DNA of 64,000 nucleotides. It comes from Nitrobacter sp. NHB1. Its GTDB lineage: Bacteria; Pseudomonadota; Alphaproteobacteria; Rhizobiales; Xanthobacteraceae. Shown in pieces: positions 10,631 through 19,864 of the stretch. The stretch lies in contig NZ_JBAMDA010000001.1 in assembly GCF_036964665.1 (NCBI RefSeq), forward strand, positions 124,001 through 188,000. Reading direction: 5' to 3'. The notes beneath the pieces are model-generated. The model was not told where the DNA came from and searched no databases. It saw only the letters and a program-made list of their open reading frames with translations. The position numbers were made by a program, and so were the translations under genes. The first letter of the stretch is position 1, and each line of letters starts with the position of its first letter.

Positions 10631-10714
10631 CGTCATTGCGAGCGAAGCGAAGCAATCCAGTTCTTATTTTAAAAGCATCTGGATTGCTTCGTCGCTCCGC
10701 TCCTCGCAATGACG
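10631..10714. repeat. REP-like palindrome, family B, copy 1
   Basis: CGTCATTGCGAGCGAAGCGA at one end and the near-complement CTCCGCTCCTCGCAATGACG at the other enclose CAATCCAG...CTGGATTG. The whole block can fold into one long hairpin. A second member lies at 12658-12730. Confidence 0.9.
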
Positions 10715-10751
10715 AGAACAGAGTCCCGATTCCACCAAGCCGTGAACGGCT

Positions 10752-11534
10752 TTAGCCGAACAACGCGTCGATATCGTCCTGGGAGGCGTGCCCCTCGTCG
10801 CCGTCGAGCTTCGGACCGTTCAGCAGTCTGGCGTCGCCCACGCGATCGTCGACGATCGGCGGAGCATGGGCCCGGATGGCGTCGACGCCGCCCCAGATGT
10901 CCATCATGACGTTGATGTGATGCTCGATGAACTTCATCGTGCTCGTCACCTTGGCGATGCGCTGGCCGGTGAGATCCTGGAAGTTGCAGGCCTCGAAAAT
11001 CGAGATCACGCGTTCCTGAATTTCCTCGCTCAGCAACCGCGTCTGCTCCGGCGACGCCGCCTTGGACAAGGCGCTGGCAGATTGATCGATCGCCTCGGTC
11101 GCCGCCAGAATCTGTTGCGTCGCCTGCTCGGTGCCTCCCACCACGGCGCCAAGCTCGTCGGTAACCTTCGCCATCTCGTCGCCGCTGAAACTCTTGACAT
11201 GCAGAACCGCGATTTCCTGCTTGGTGCGGTTGATGGCGTCATGGATCAGATTGAGCTCGGTCTTGAGCTTTTCGCACTGTTCGATCTGTGCGCGGTAGGT
11301 CTGCAGCAACGCCTGCGCTTCGGCGATCTCGCGGCTGGCGGTCCCGCCGTCGGCCGGGGCCGACTCGGCTGCGCCATTGCGGTGCGGGGCCCCCATCTGT
11401 TGGCGGATCGCCCGCAACTCCGCCATGATCTCGCGATGCACCGGCATTGGTGCGTCGTCGTCGGCGGTTGCGATGACCGGCGTGCCGCCGCTCAGGATTT
11501 CCTCGACGCGGAAGCGCTTGCGTTGAACAACCAT
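10752..11534 (-). CDS. cheZ: Protein phosphatase CheZ
   Basis: The 260-aa protein matches CheZ, which dephosphorylates CheY-P in chemotaxis. The catalytic helix reads FEACNFQDLTGQRIAKV, giving Asp187 and Gln191 in the positions of the catalytic Asp and Gln of the enteric enzyme. Long predicted helices flank it, and the extreme C-terminus (SQDDIDALFG) looks like the CheY-binding tail. I chose ATG 11534, preceded by GGGGAG, over the upstream ATG at 11597. No other chemotaxis gene is nearby, so it is an orphan copy and its partner CheY must be elsewhere. Confidence 0.85.
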   Translation of the reverse strand: MVVQRKRFRVEEILSGGTPVIATADDDAPMPVHREIMAELRAIRQQMGAPHRNGAAESAPADGGTASREIAEAQALLQTYRAQIEQCEKLKTELNLIHDAINRTKQEIAVLHVKSFSGDEMAKVTDELGAVVGGTEQATQQILAATEAIDQSASALSKAASPEQTRLLSEEIQERVISIFEACNFQDLTGQRIAKVTSTMKFIEHHINVMMDIWGGVDAIRAHAPPIVDDRVGDARLLNGPKLDGDEGHASQDDIDALFG

Positions 11535-11837
11535 CAGACTCCCCAGTTCTTTTACTCGATGTCTTTTATACCGGGCGTGTTTTAACGCCGGGTTCACGCG
11601 GGGAACCGCGCATCACGAATCTGCCGCGCACACCGGCGATTAACCATGGCCGGTGTCCGTTCATCGAAAATAAACGCTAGGTGAAGGAACCGCGTCGCAT
11701 TGACGGCGTGGTGAATCGAAACGTCGGTCCTGTTTACCAAACCGATGCGATTTTGATTCTAATTCGTTTGTGTGAGGATGCGCTATCGGGCGCACCCACG
11801 GCGAACCATCCACGGCGAAACAGTACAGAGTACGTCG

Positions 11838-12632
11838 ATGTTCAAAAACATATCCCTCGCGCTCCTCGCGGGCGCGTCGCTTGCCGGCTTTGGAGTTCAG
11901 CAAGCCTTAGCGAGAGAACCGCAAACCAGGTTCTTCACCGAGCCGACCGTCGTTTACGCCGAGCAGTCCGCGCCGCAGCAGGCCGAGCAACGCATTGCTT
12001 ATGCGGAGCGGCCCAACATGGGTGGCGGCTTCATCGAGTTCCTGTTCGGCGACGGCCAGCAGCAGGGATCGCGTTATCAGCAACAGCCCTACGATCCGCG
12101 CCCGCTCTATGCGCCGCAGCCGCAGGCGATGCAGCCGCAGCAGATCATGCGGGAGCAGGACGCAAGCGAGGCCGCGCATCCCGCATTCGATCCGAAGTTC
12201 GAGAAGCAACTCGTCGATTATCACGGCAAGGAAGCCGCCGGCACCATCGTCATCGATACGTCGAGCAAGTTTCTCTATCTCGTGCAGGGCGACGGCAAGG
12301 CGCTGCGCTACGGGGTTGGCGTCGGCAAGCCGGGCTTCCTGTGGGCCGGCGTCAAGACGATCACGGCCAAGAAGGAATGGCCCGACTGGACGCCGCCCGC
12401 GCAAATGCTGAAGCGCCGCCCCGATCTGCCGCGCCACATGGAAGGCGGGCCGCAGAATCCGCTCGGCGCCCGCGCCATGTATCTCGGCTCCTCGCTCTAT
12501 CGTATCCACGGCTCCAACGAGCCATTGACGATCGGCACCAACGTGTCGTCCGGCTGCATCCGGATGCGCAACCAGGACGTGATCGATCTTTATAGCCGGG
12601 TTCACGTCGGCGCCAGAGTGGTCGTGATCTGA
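11838..12632 (+). CDS. L,D-transpeptidase (ErfK/YbiS/YcfS/YnhG family)
   Basis: The 264-aa exported protein makes 3-3 cross-links in peptidoglycan or anchors proteins to it. A signal peptide (about 1-26, ending QQALA) is followed by a Gln-rich linker and the catalytic domain from about residue 130. The active-site motif is complete: IHGSN with the conserved His and SSGCIRM with the nucleophilic Cys. The start is ATG 11838, where the signal peptide begins. The 303 bases upstream, to the cheZ start, hold the divergent promoters but nothing I can place with certainty. Confidence 0.9.
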   Translation: MFKNISLALLAGASLAGFGVQQALAREPQTRFFTEPTVVYAEQSAPQQAEQRIAYAERPNMGGGFIEFLFGDGQQQGSRYQQQPYDPRPLYAPQPQAMQPQQIMREQDASEAAHPAFDPKFEKQLVDYHGKEAAGTIVIDTSSKFLYLVQGDGKALRYGVGVGKPGFLWAGVKTITAKKEWPDWTPPAQMLKRRPDLPRHMEGGPQNPLGARAMYLGSSLYRIHGSNEPLTIGTNVSSGCIRMRNQDVIDLYSRVHVGARVVVI

Positions 12633-12657
12633 CCATACTTAAACGGAATCAGATTGC

Positions 12658-12730
12658 CGTCATTGCGAGGCGCTTCGCGCCGAAGCAATCCAGGAAGCTC
12701 TCGAAAAAGCACTGGATTGCTTCGCGGAAG
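12658..12730. repeat. REP-like palindrome, family B, copy 2
   Basis: CGTCATTGCGAGGCGCTTCG...GAAGCAATCCAG is followed by its partner CTGGATTGCTTCGCGG. The left half is nearly the same as 10631-10660; the distal right arm is shortened here. Confidence 0.8.
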
Positions 12731-12808
12731 CCTGTACTCGGGCTTGCCGAAAGCAAGACCAGGGTACCGACGCCTGAGTGTTGCAAAGTCTGAGTGCTCC
12801 GAGACGGA

Positions 12809-12835
12809 AACGGCCGCCTGATCGGCGGCCGTTTT
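12809..12835. terminator. Bidirectional terminator between ldt and DUF2076 genes
   Basis: AACGGCCGCC and GGCGGCCGTT form a perfect 10-bp stem with a 5-base loop and are followed by TTTT on the plus strand. It lies 19 bases past the DUF2076 stop on the minus strand and also downstream of the transpeptidase gene. Confidence 0.75.
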
Positions 12836-12853
12836 GCTGTAGAATCCGGGGCG

Positions 12854-13696
12854 TCAGGCGTAATCGCCGCCGCCGTCGTCGAAGTCATCGGAGTCGTCGG
12901 AGTCCATATCCATCTCGTCGTTATCGTCGTCGTCCTGATCCTGATCCTGGTCCTGATCGGCATCTGCCTGGGCCTGATCGAACGAACTGGTTTGCGACGT
13001 GTTGCCCGGTTGCGACCCGACATCCTTCACACCGGCGTCGCGCGCCAGACTGCTGCCGGATTGGTCGCCGCCACCCCACGGGCTGCCTGAGCCTCCGAGG
13101 CCGCCCGAGCCGCCTAAGCTGCTGGCATGAGCTTCGCCGCCCATCATGGAGCGGATGCTGCTCAGAAGCAGGCCGCCGCCCACGGCACCCGCGGCGGCGG
13201 CCGCTGCCGTTCCGAGAAACGAGCCGCCCCCCGCTTGCGGCTGCGGCGTGCCATAGGGCTGACCGGCAGGCGGCTGACCGGCAGGTCTCTGTTCGTAAGC
13301 TCCCTGATTGTAGCGTCCGGGCTGTTCGGTCTGTTGCAGCACCTCGCCGGTGTTCCAGGCCGGCCGGCTCGGCGCCACCGGGGGAGGTTGAACGTTCGGG
13401 ACCGAGCCGCGCTGCGGCGACTTGCCGAACAGGGTGTCGCGCATCTGGTCGAGGAATCCGCCGGAGGCGGCCTGCTCATTGGCTCCGCCGCCCTCCAGTT
13501 GCTGGATGCGGTCGTGGGCGCGCTTCAGGGCTTCATCCTGCACCAGAACCGTCTGGACCAGCGTGTAAAGCGCGTTGGGCGCGCGGCGCAGCCCATCGCC
13601 GATGACGGCGGCGGCGTCGGGATCGCGCGGCGCGTTCTCGACGCCGGCGAGGCGGGTGAAGAGGTCGTCAACCAACTGGCGTTCTTGCGGCGTCAT
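12854..13696 (-). CDS. DUF2076 family protein
   Basis: The 280-aa product starts MTPQERQLVDDLFTRLAG and has the DUF2076 layout: a helical N-terminal domain (1-75) ending in a coiled segment, a Gln/Pro-rich linker (105-165), a Gly/Ala-rich stretch with a short hydrophobic segment (AAAAAGAVGGGLLLSSI), and a strongly acidic tail (Asp/Gln-rich, about 245-280). Function is unknown. The start is ATG 13696 because the family N-terminus begins there; an in-frame ATG at 13765 is less likely. Confidence 0.85.
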   Translation of the reverse strand: MTPQERQLVDDLFTRLAGVENAPRDPDAAAVIGDGLRRAPNALYTLVQTVLVQDEALKRAHDRIQQLEGGGANEQAASGGFLDQMRDTLFGKSPQRGSVPNVQPPPVAPSRPAWNTGEVLQQTEQPGRYNQGAYEQRPAGQPPAGQPYGTPQPQAGGGSFLGTAAAAAAGAVGGGLLLSSIRSMMGGEAHASSLGGSGGLGGSGSPWGGGDQSGSSLARDAGVKDVGSQPGNTSQTSSFDQAQADADQDQDQDQDDDDNDEMDMDSDDSDDFDDGGGDYA

Positions 13697-13812
13697 GGCG
13701 CTCTCCCAATAAGATGGCGGATGGGATGTAGGCGCGCTTTGTGTCGCAAACAGTGTCGCGGCCAATTAAATTTCGGTGTTCGGCAAGACGGCAGGGCTTG
13801 TGCTTCGGTGTG

Positions 13813-14655
13813 TCAGCTCAGTGACACCCGATTCGCCGCCAGCATGTCCCGAAAGCCGTCCCCGGAGAGGAATGCGTATTCCCGCTCGCGCTGGTCGGTG
13901 AGCGGATCGAGCGCGATCAGGGTGTCGTCGACGAATCCGGGATGGCACATGATCAGGCCGCCGTCCGGTGAGCCGTCCAGAAACGTCTGCATCAGCGCGG
14001 CGAAGTCGGACTTTGTGAAATCATAGGCGCCGGCGAATGCCGGATTGAAGCGGATGCCGGCACGCGCGGCATGGCGGCGAAACCCGGCGCTTAGAATATC
14101 CAGAAGCAGCGCCTTCGGCGTGCCGAGCCGCCGAGCCGGCGGTTGGCGGCGGCCGCACTGGCGCACCCATGCGCCGGGTGCGGCATTTCTGACCGCCGAC
14201 AAGAACGCGCCGCGCACCTGCGGGAATATTTGTACGTGCTGATGGCCGTCGACATAATCGGGCGCGCGGCCGAACCGTTCGGCAAAGGCTGCGATCTGCG
14301 CCGTCACCTCGTCGAGAATCATCTCGGGCTCGAGCCGGCGCGACAGACTCGCGCGCAGCATCTTCGAAAGCGGCGGAAACAGTCCGCCATCGCGCGGCCG
14401 GTAGTGCATGGTGAGCGGCTGAAACGGCGCGGTCAGGGTGGCGTGCAGGCCGATGACGCAATGCGGATTGCGCGCGACTGCGGCCTCCAGCGCCTCGACG
14501 TCGTTGCGTGCGGCGGCAGGGCCGACCACCATCACCGACGTCGCATTGATGCGCTCCCGCTCGATCAGATCGCGGATCGCCCGGTTGACGCCGGGGCTGA
14601 TGCCGTAGTCGTCAGCGCACAGCCGAATCCGGCGTAACGGTTCATCGCCGCTCAT
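13813..14655 (-). CDS. ChbG/HpnK family deacetylase (YdjC-like)
   Basis: The 280-aa protein belongs to the YdjC/ChbG fold of metal-dependent carbohydrate deacetylases. The metal-binding motifs are present: LCADDYGIS (Asp15, Asp16), IGLHATLT and DGHQHVQIFP. HpnK, a relative, acts in hopanoid synthesis; ChbG deacetylates chitooligosaccharides. The true substrate is unknown. Its start overlaps the stop of the next gene upstream by four bases, so it is co-translated with a DPM-like glycosyltransferase; the two probably act on the same lipid-linked sugar. Confidence 0.88.
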   Translation of the reverse strand: MSGDEPLRRIRLCADDYGISPGVNRAIRDLIERERINATSVMVVGPAAARNDVEALEAAVARNPHCVIGLHATLTAPFQPLTMHYRPRDGGLFPPLSKMLRASLSRRLEPEMILDEVTAQIAAFAERFGRAPDYVDGHQHVQIFPQVRGAFLSAVRNAAPGAWVRQCGRRQPPARRLGTPKALLLDILSAGFRRHAARAGIRFNPAFAGAYDFTKSDFAALMQTFLDGSPDGGLIMCHPGFVDDTLIALDPLTDQREREYAFLSGDGFRDMLAANRVSLS

Positions 14656-15698
14656 TCGGCCGCGCTCCGGTGCGGGGCGCCTGCGGACGGTTCGTCCTCG
14701 GCCTGCTTCACGCTGTGCTCGGCGACGAAGTAGATCGGCCGTGCCTTCAACTCCGAGAGAATCTTGCCGATGTATTCGCCGACGATGCCGATCATCAGGA
14801 GTTGCACGCCGCCGAGCGTCATCAGGCCGACCACCAGCGACGGATAGCCGGGTACCGACTCGCCATCGACCCAGGTTTCCCAGAGAATAGACAATCCGAA
14901 CAGGAAGGCGGCGAACGCCAGCAGCAACCCGAGCAGGCTGGCCAGCCGCAGCGGCGCCACCGAAAACGACGTCAGCCCCTCGATCGACAGGCCGAGCAGC
15001 CGCACCGTATTGAACGTGGTCATGCCGTGGGCGCGAACGTCGGGTTCGTAGTCGACGCGAATCTGCCGGAAGCCGATCCAGCTCGCGAGGCCCTTGAAGA
15101 AGCGGTTGCGCTCGGGCATCCGGCGCAGCGCGGCGGCGGCACGGGGCGACAACAGGCGGAAGTCGCCGGCGTCTTCGGGAATTCGCTGGCGCGCGCCCCA
15201 GTTGACGATCGCGTAGAAGCTGCGCACGCCGATCCGCCGCAGCACCGACTCGTTCGTCCGATGCGCCTTCGCCGTGTAGATGACGTCGTAGCTGCCGTTG
15301 ATCCAGTGATCCACCAGCCGCTCCACGAGGTCGGGCGAATGCTGACCGTCGCCGTCCATGAACAGCAGCGCGCCGCGCCGCGCGTGATCCAGGCCCGCCA
15401 TCAAGGCGGCTTCCTTGCCGAAGTTGCGCGACAGCGACACCACCTGCACGTCCATCGCGGCGGCGGGGAGCGCGCGGGCGAGGCTTAGCGTGCCGTCGGT
15501 GCTGCCGTCGTCGACGTAGACGACCTCGCAGGCGAGGCCGAAGCGCTGCCTCAGCTTTGCCGCAAGCGCACTGAGGCGCTCGTGCAGTTGCTGGAGCCCG
15601 GCGGCTTCATTGTAAACGGGAACGACGATCGACAGACCCGGTGCCGTCGCGGCGGCCGCGTCCGCAGGCAGACCTGGAAGGCTGGCAGTTGGCGTCAT
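14652..15698 (-). CDS. Family 2 glycosyltransferase, DPM1/ArnC-like membrane type
   Basis: The 348-aa enzyme has an N-terminal GT-A domain with SIVVPVYNEA, YVDDGSTDGT and the metal-binding MDGDGQHSPDLV, followed by two membrane helices at about 240-310. This is the plan of polyprenyl-phosphate glycosyltransferases such as ArnC and GtrB, which load a sugar onto undecaprenyl phosphate on the cytosolic face. It is the first gene of a two-gene unit with the deacetylase. A later step such as sugar deacetylation on the lipid carrier, as in ArnC-ArnD, is a plausible inference. Confidence 0.88.
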   Translation of the reverse strand: MTPTASLPGLPADAAAATAPGLSIVVPVYNEAAGLQQLHERLSALAAKLRQRFGLACEVVYVDDGSTDGTLSLARALPAAAMDVQVVSLSRNFGKEAALMAGLDHARRGALLFMDGDGQHSPDLVERLVDHWINGSYDVIYTAKAHRTNESVLRRIGVRSFYAIVNWGARQRIPEDAGDFRLLSPRAAAALRRMPERNRFFKGLASWIGFRQIRVDYEPDVRAHGMTTFNTVRLLGLSIEGLTSFSVAPLRLASLLGLLLAFAAFLFGLSILWETWVDGESVPGYPSLVVGLMTLGGVQLLMIGIVGEYIGKILSELKARPIYFVAEHSVKQAEDEPSAGAPHRSAAE

Positions 15699-15782
15699 CG
15701 GTCGGTTCCGGCGTAGTCAACGCGATCTCGTTCATATGGTAGTGAGTGCGGCCGTGTGCTTCAACGGGCGGAATGCATGGTT

Positions 15783-16760
15783 CTACGACCGCAGGAACGC
15801 TTCCAGCCTTGCGAATAGCGGGTTCTCGCGATCGAACACATAGTCCAGCGAGGCGATCGACACCGTTTCCGCGCCGTGCTGACGCAGAAAACTGCCGAGT
15901 GCATAAAGCCGGTCCGGCGGGCAATGCAGCGTGATCATGCCGGAGGAGGTCGGCCCGCCGAACGGCGAGACCACGCCGAAGCGATCATGCGCCTCTGTTA
16001 GCAGCGCCGTATCGCAGCCTGTGAAGCGGGTCCGCACCTCGCGGTATTGGCTGGCACGGGCGCGCGCGGCGATGTGGTCGAGAATGATCCGCGCCGTTTC
16101 GCGCGCGCCGTTCGACCAGTCCGCGTCGCGCGACGCGACCAGGTTGGCCTGGCTGCGCAGGATGACGCCGTCGTCCAGCACCTTGAGGCCGTTGGCGGCG
16201 AGGGTCGCCCCGGTCGTCGTGATATCGACGATCATCTCGGCGGTGCCGACCGCGGGAGCGCCCTCGGTGGCGCCCGCGCTCTCGACGATGCGGTAATCGA
16301 CCACGCCATGCGACGCGAAGAAGACGCGGGTGAGGTTGATGTATTTGGTCGCGACCCGCATCCGCCGGTTGTGCTGCGCGCGAAACCCGATGGTTACGTC
16401 GTCGAGGTCGGCCATGGTGCGCACGTCGATCCAGGATTGCGGCACGGCGACCACCACGTTGGCGCTGCCGAAACCCAGCCCGTCGATCAGCGCCACACGC
16501 TTGTCGGCGTCGACGATGCTTTCGCGGATCAAATCTTCGCCGGTGACGCCGAGATGCACCATGCCGCGCGCGAGCTGCGCGGCGATTTCGCTCGCCGAAA
16601 GATAGGCGATCTCGACGTTGTCGAGTTCGGCGATGGTGCCGCGATAGTCGCGGACGCCGCGCGGCTTCGCCAGCGTCAACCCGGCGCGGGCGAAAAAGGC
16701 CTCGGCGTTTTCCTGCAAACGGCCCTTCGACGGCACGGCTAGTACGAGAGGGGCGGTCAT
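15783..16760 (-). CDS. hisG: ATP phosphoribosyltransferase catalytic subunit
   Basis: This 325-aa enzyme catalyses the first step of histidine synthesis, joining ATP and PRPP. The N-terminus (LAVPSKGRL), the central [10 protein letters not shown] and the family pattern [19 protein letters not shown] are clear. Its start overlaps the stop of hisZ by four bases. With a HisZ partner, short-form HisG proteins are usually 200-240 aa; this one is longer by a C-terminal extension ending [10 protein letters not shown], which appears to be a group-specific feature rather than an error. Confidence 0.95.
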   Translation of the reverse strand: MTAPLVLAVPSKGRLQENAEAFFARAGLTLAKPRGVRDYRGTIAELDNVEIAYLSASEIAAQLARGMVHLGVTGEDLIRESIVDADKRVALIDGLGFGSANVVVAVPQSWIDVRTMADLDDVTIGFRAQHNRRMRVATKYINLTRVFFASHGVVDYRIVESAGATEGAPAVGTAEMIVDITTTGATLAANGLKVLDDGVILRSQANLVASRDADWSNGARETARIILDHIAARARASQYREVRTRFTGCDTALLTEAHDRFGVVSPFGGPTSSGMITLHCPPDRLYALGSFLRQHGAETVSIASLDYVFDRENPLFARLEAFLRS

Positions 16761-17944
16761 GACGCGCTCCCGCCGGTTCGGCTCGCGGAGGCTTCATCCG
16801 CAAACCGTGTCAAGGCCTCGATCCAGATCGAGAAGCCGACCGCCGGGATCGGCGTGGCTGCACCCAGTTGCGTCATCAGGCCATCGTAGCGACCGCCGGC
16901 AACCAGCGGCTCGTCGCCGTTGCCCTTGCGCTGCAACTCGAATTCAAAGCCCGTGTAGTAGTCGACGCCGCGGCCGAACGACGTCGCGAAGCCGATGCTG
17001 CTGGTCGCGATCCCGCGCGCCGCCATGAATCCAATACGGCTTTCGACCTGATCGATCGCGGCGTGGATATCGAGACCGGCGTCGGAAGCCAGCGCGCGCA
17101 ACTCGCCGAGCGCCTCGTCGGGATCGCCCGCTATCGCGAGAAACCGCTTGATGATGGTCAGCGCGTCGCGCGGCAGCGCGCCGCTTTTCAGCGTGGATTG
17201 TTCGAGGAAGCGGTCGGCGATCTCGTCGACGGTGCGGCCGCCGACATTGGTCGCGCCCGCGATCGACATCATGTCCGTCACCAGCGCCAGCGCGGCCTTG
17301 CGGTCCGAACCCGCGAGCGCCGCCAGCACGCCTTCGTATTCGTTGTGCCCGGGCCCGGTCGTGAGCGTCAGCCGCTCGATATCCTGCGTAAGGCTGGACT
17401 TGCGGTTGAAATCCTTCATCAGCCGGCGCCGCCACACCGGATAAAGCTCGAGCGCATCGATCAGCGCGGTGAACAGCGCGACATCGCCGGTGCGGATGTC
17501 CACATCGGTAATGCCGAAGGCCGTAGCGGCCTCAAGGCCAAGCGCGAGCATTTCGGCGTCGGCCGCCGCGCGATCCTGCCGGCCGAACGATTCGATGCCG
17601 GCCTGGAGGAATTCGCTCGAGCGGCCGCCGCGATAGCGGAACACAGGCCCGAGATAGCAGAATCCGGCCGGCTGGCCGGCTCTGCCGGAGGCGAGATAGT
17701 CCCGCGCCACCGGGATGGTGAGGTCGGGGCGCAGGCAAAGTTCCTCGCCGCCCGCGTCCGACGTCAGATACAGGCTCTTGCGGATGTCCTCGCCCGACAG
17801 GTCCAGAAACGGCTCGGCCGGTTGCAGGATCGCGGGCTCCGCCTTGACGTAGCCGGCCTGGGCGAACGACGACAGCAGGCCGTCCGCCCAGGGGGGCGAT
17901 CGGGTTGCAGGATTTTCCGCGCTACGGCTCATATCGAAGTCCAT
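16757..17944 (-). CDS. hisZ: ATP phosphoribosyltransferase regulatory subunit
   Basis: The 395-aa protein is a catalytically inactive relative of histidyl-tRNA synthetase that binds HisG and gives histidine feedback control. Class II synthetase features are visible: [16 protein letters not shown] (motif 2-like), [24 protein letters not shown] and [15 protein letters not shown]. It is the first gene of hisZ-hisG. The start is uncertain: ATG 17944 has a GGA just upstream, ATG 17932 and TTG 17953 are alternatives. A separate hisS is not in the window. Confidence 0.93.
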   Translation of the reverse strand: MDFDMSRSAENPATRSPPWADGLLSSFAQAGYVKAEPAILQPAEPFLDLSGEDIRKSLYLTSDAGGEELCLRPDLTIPVARDYLASGRAGQPAGFCYLGPVFRYRGGRSSEFLQAGIESFGRQDRAAADAEMLALGLEAATAFGITDVDIRTGDVALFTALIDALELYPVWRRRLMKDFNRKSSLTQDIERLTLTTGPGHNEYEGVLAALAGSDRKAALALVTDMMSIAGATNVGGRTVDEIADRFLEQSTLKSGALPRDALTIIKRFLAIAGDPDEALGELRALASDAGLDIHAAIDQVESRIGFMAARGIATSSIGFATSFGRGVDYYTGFEFELQRKGNGDEPLVAGGRYDGLMTQLGAATPIPAVGFSIWIEALTRFADEASASRTGGSAS

Positions 17945-18028
17945 GGATTCCAAGGCGTTTTCATTCGGTTTCGGGGCAAGCCCTTAGCATGGCCGTTCGA
18001 TAGTTTCGACTACGATCGGGGGCGTGGC

Positions 18029-18814
18029 TTAACGAGTTGTCGAAATCTCAACCTGCGCGTGTTTTGATTCGTCCGTCCAGTCGCCCAACGCGGTCTGAAT
18101 AAGGGCGAGGACGGCGACAGCGGCGGTATCGGCGCGCAGGATCCGTGGCCCCAGCGACAGCCGCAGAATTTTCGGCTGGCGCAGCAGATTGGCCCGCTCG
18201 TCTTCGGCAAAGCCGCCTTCGGGGCCGACCAGAACATCGATGCCGTGCGCGGCGCCGCGCATGGGTTCCAGCGCCGCCGCCGGATTTGTCACCAGGGCGG
18301 CCTCGTCGCAGAACACCAGCAGGCGTTCCGGAGCGCGCCGGCCGAGCCAGCGATCCAGGGTCACCGGCTCCTCGACCGCGGCAATGCTCAGGATGCCGCA
18401 TTGCTCGGCCGCCTCGACGACGTTGGCGCGCATCCGTTCGCCGTTGACGCGAGCCACCTGGGTAAAGCGGGTCAGGACAGGTTGCAGTGCGGAGACCCCC
18501 ATTTCTACCGCTTTCTGGACCATGTAGTCGAGCCGGGCGTGTTTCAGCGGCGCAAACACATAATGCAGGTCGGACAGGTGGTCCTGCGCCCTGGTCGCGG
18601 CGACGATATCCAGGCATTCCGGGCGCTTGCGACCTGAAATCGCCGCCCGCCACTCGCCGTCGCGGCCGTTGAAGACCAGAACGCCCGCCCCGGATCCGAG
18701 GCGCAGGACGTTGCCGAGATAATTGCCCTGATTGCGGTCGAGCGGAACCTTGCCGCCCGGCCCGAGTGGCGCATCGACGTAGAGCCGGGGACTGCGAAAG
18801 TCCGTGTCGGGCAT
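18029..18814 (-). CDS. rsmE: 16S rRNA m3U1498 methyltransferase
   Basis: The 261-aa product methylates N3 of U1498 in 16S rRNA with SAM. The N-terminal PUA-like domain starts with RLYVDAPL, and the SPOUT-class C-terminal knot contains VGPEGGFAEDE and LRLSLGPRILRADTAA, the diagnostic RsmE motifs. It is upstream of hisZ in the same direction but more than 80 bases apart. The 272 bases between it and the next gene on the other strand hold no further gene. Confidence 0.95.
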   Translation of the reverse strand: MPDTDFRSPRLYVDAPLGPGGKVPLDRNQGNYLGNVLRLGSGAGVLVFNGRDGEWRAAISGRKRPECLDIVAATRAQDHLSDLHYVFAPLKHARLDYMVQKAVEMGVSALQPVLTRFTQVARVNGERMRANVVEAAEQCGILSIAAVEEPVTLDRWLGRRAPERLLVFCDEAALVTNPAAALEPMRGAAHGIDVLVGPEGGFAEDERANLLRQPKILRLSLGPRILRADTAAVAVLALIQTALGDWTDESKHAQVEISTTR

Positions 18815-19086
18815 GACTGAAATCCTTCGGGAGCTGCTTTTTAAACCAACACGATCTCGCCCTCAAACCACCGCGTGGAAAACAACCCTGAACTTTCCTA
18901 CGATACCAGCTTGCCCGCCGGAAACCTGCGGGGGCCGGGACCGCCGGCCTCCGGCGCGGCCAAGCGCCGCGCTCTTGCCCAATTCGTCGGGTTGTTAAAA
19001 ACCGGCAGGAATCGTAAAACGCGGAAATATGGAAAGTCGTTCGTTGCGAAGGCTTCGGGGACATTTGACCCTGCCGGAGGAATATT

Positions 19087-19854
19087 GTGATCGTCCGACG
19101 CCTGATCGTTCCACTGATCCTTGCGGTGCTCGCCACCAGCGTCACCGACGCGATTGGCCAGACTCCGTTTCCGGCGCCGTTGCCCAATGGCGCGGTCGGA
19201 ACGGTTAAAGATCCGGCGTTTCCGCCCGTAAGGGGATCGGTCGGCACTCCCAACGATCCGGCCTTTCCGCCGGTCAACGGAGCGTCTGCGCGAAGCACGG
19301 CCGCGCCGCGTCAGGATTCCGCGTTTCCCCCCGTCAACGGAACGACCTCTGCGAAAGCCGGCGCGCCTGCCGCATTTCCCTCCGGCGGCGCGGCTCCGAT
19401 GCTCGGCGGCTTTGGCGCACCTCCTCCGCGGCAAGCGGGTCCGCCCGGCGGTGAGGAATGCATGAAGGAGTTTGTGCCCCTGCGTGAAGCGGCGGAAAAG
19501 CGCGGCAAACTGATTCAGGCCGCCGGCGCCCGTCATGCGCCGCCGGATGAGGCTTGCAAACTGATCGGACAATATTCGCAGGCTGAAATCAAAATGGTCA
19601 AATTCATCGACACGCATTCCGCGAAGTGCGGAATTCCCGACAATGTCGGGAAGCAGATGCGCACCAACCACAAGGCGACGGAAGCCATGCTTCGGAAGGT
19701 TTGTGACGTGGCCAAGCAGGCAAAGATGCGCGCTCCGGCTGGCCCGAGCCTGAGCGAAGTTCTCGGGTCGGCCGGCGGCATGCCGGAGGCGACCACATCG
19801 AAGAAGGGTGGCAGCACGTTCGACACCTTGAGTGGCAACGTTCTCACCCGATGA
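19087..19854 (+). CDS. Exported protein with AFPPV repeats
   Basis: The 255-aa protein starts at GTG 19087, with GGAGG seven bases upstream. A signal peptide ends at about IGQTPFP. Residues 40-105 repeat the motif DPAFPPV-x-G several times, interspersed with Ala/Gly/Pro. The second half, from about EECMKEFVPLREAAEKRG, is helical and has three cysteines (ECMKE, DEACKL, SAKCGI), which suggests disulfide bonds in the periplasm. No function can be named. It ends 10 bases before ubiA, so the two may share a transcript. Confidence 0.75.
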   Translation: MIVRRLIVPLILAVLATSVTDAIGQTPFPAPLPNGAVGTVKDPAFPPVRGSVGTPNDPAFPPVNGASARSTAAPRQDSAFPPVNGTTSAKAGAPAAFPSGGAAPMLGGFGAPPPRQAGPPGGEECMKEFVPLREAAEKRGKLIQAAGARHAPPDEACKLIGQYSQAEIKMVKFIDTHSAKCGIPDNVGKQMRTNHKATEAMLRKVCDVAKQAKMRAPAGPSLSEVLGSAGGMPEATTSKKGGSTFDTLSGNVLTR

Positions 19855-19864
19855 CCGGTCTCCG

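Noticed and set aside
16868..18067. 399-codon plus-strand frame opposite hisZ
   Set aside because: Composition is Arg/Asp/Gln-rich without motifs and the hisZ frame is clear.
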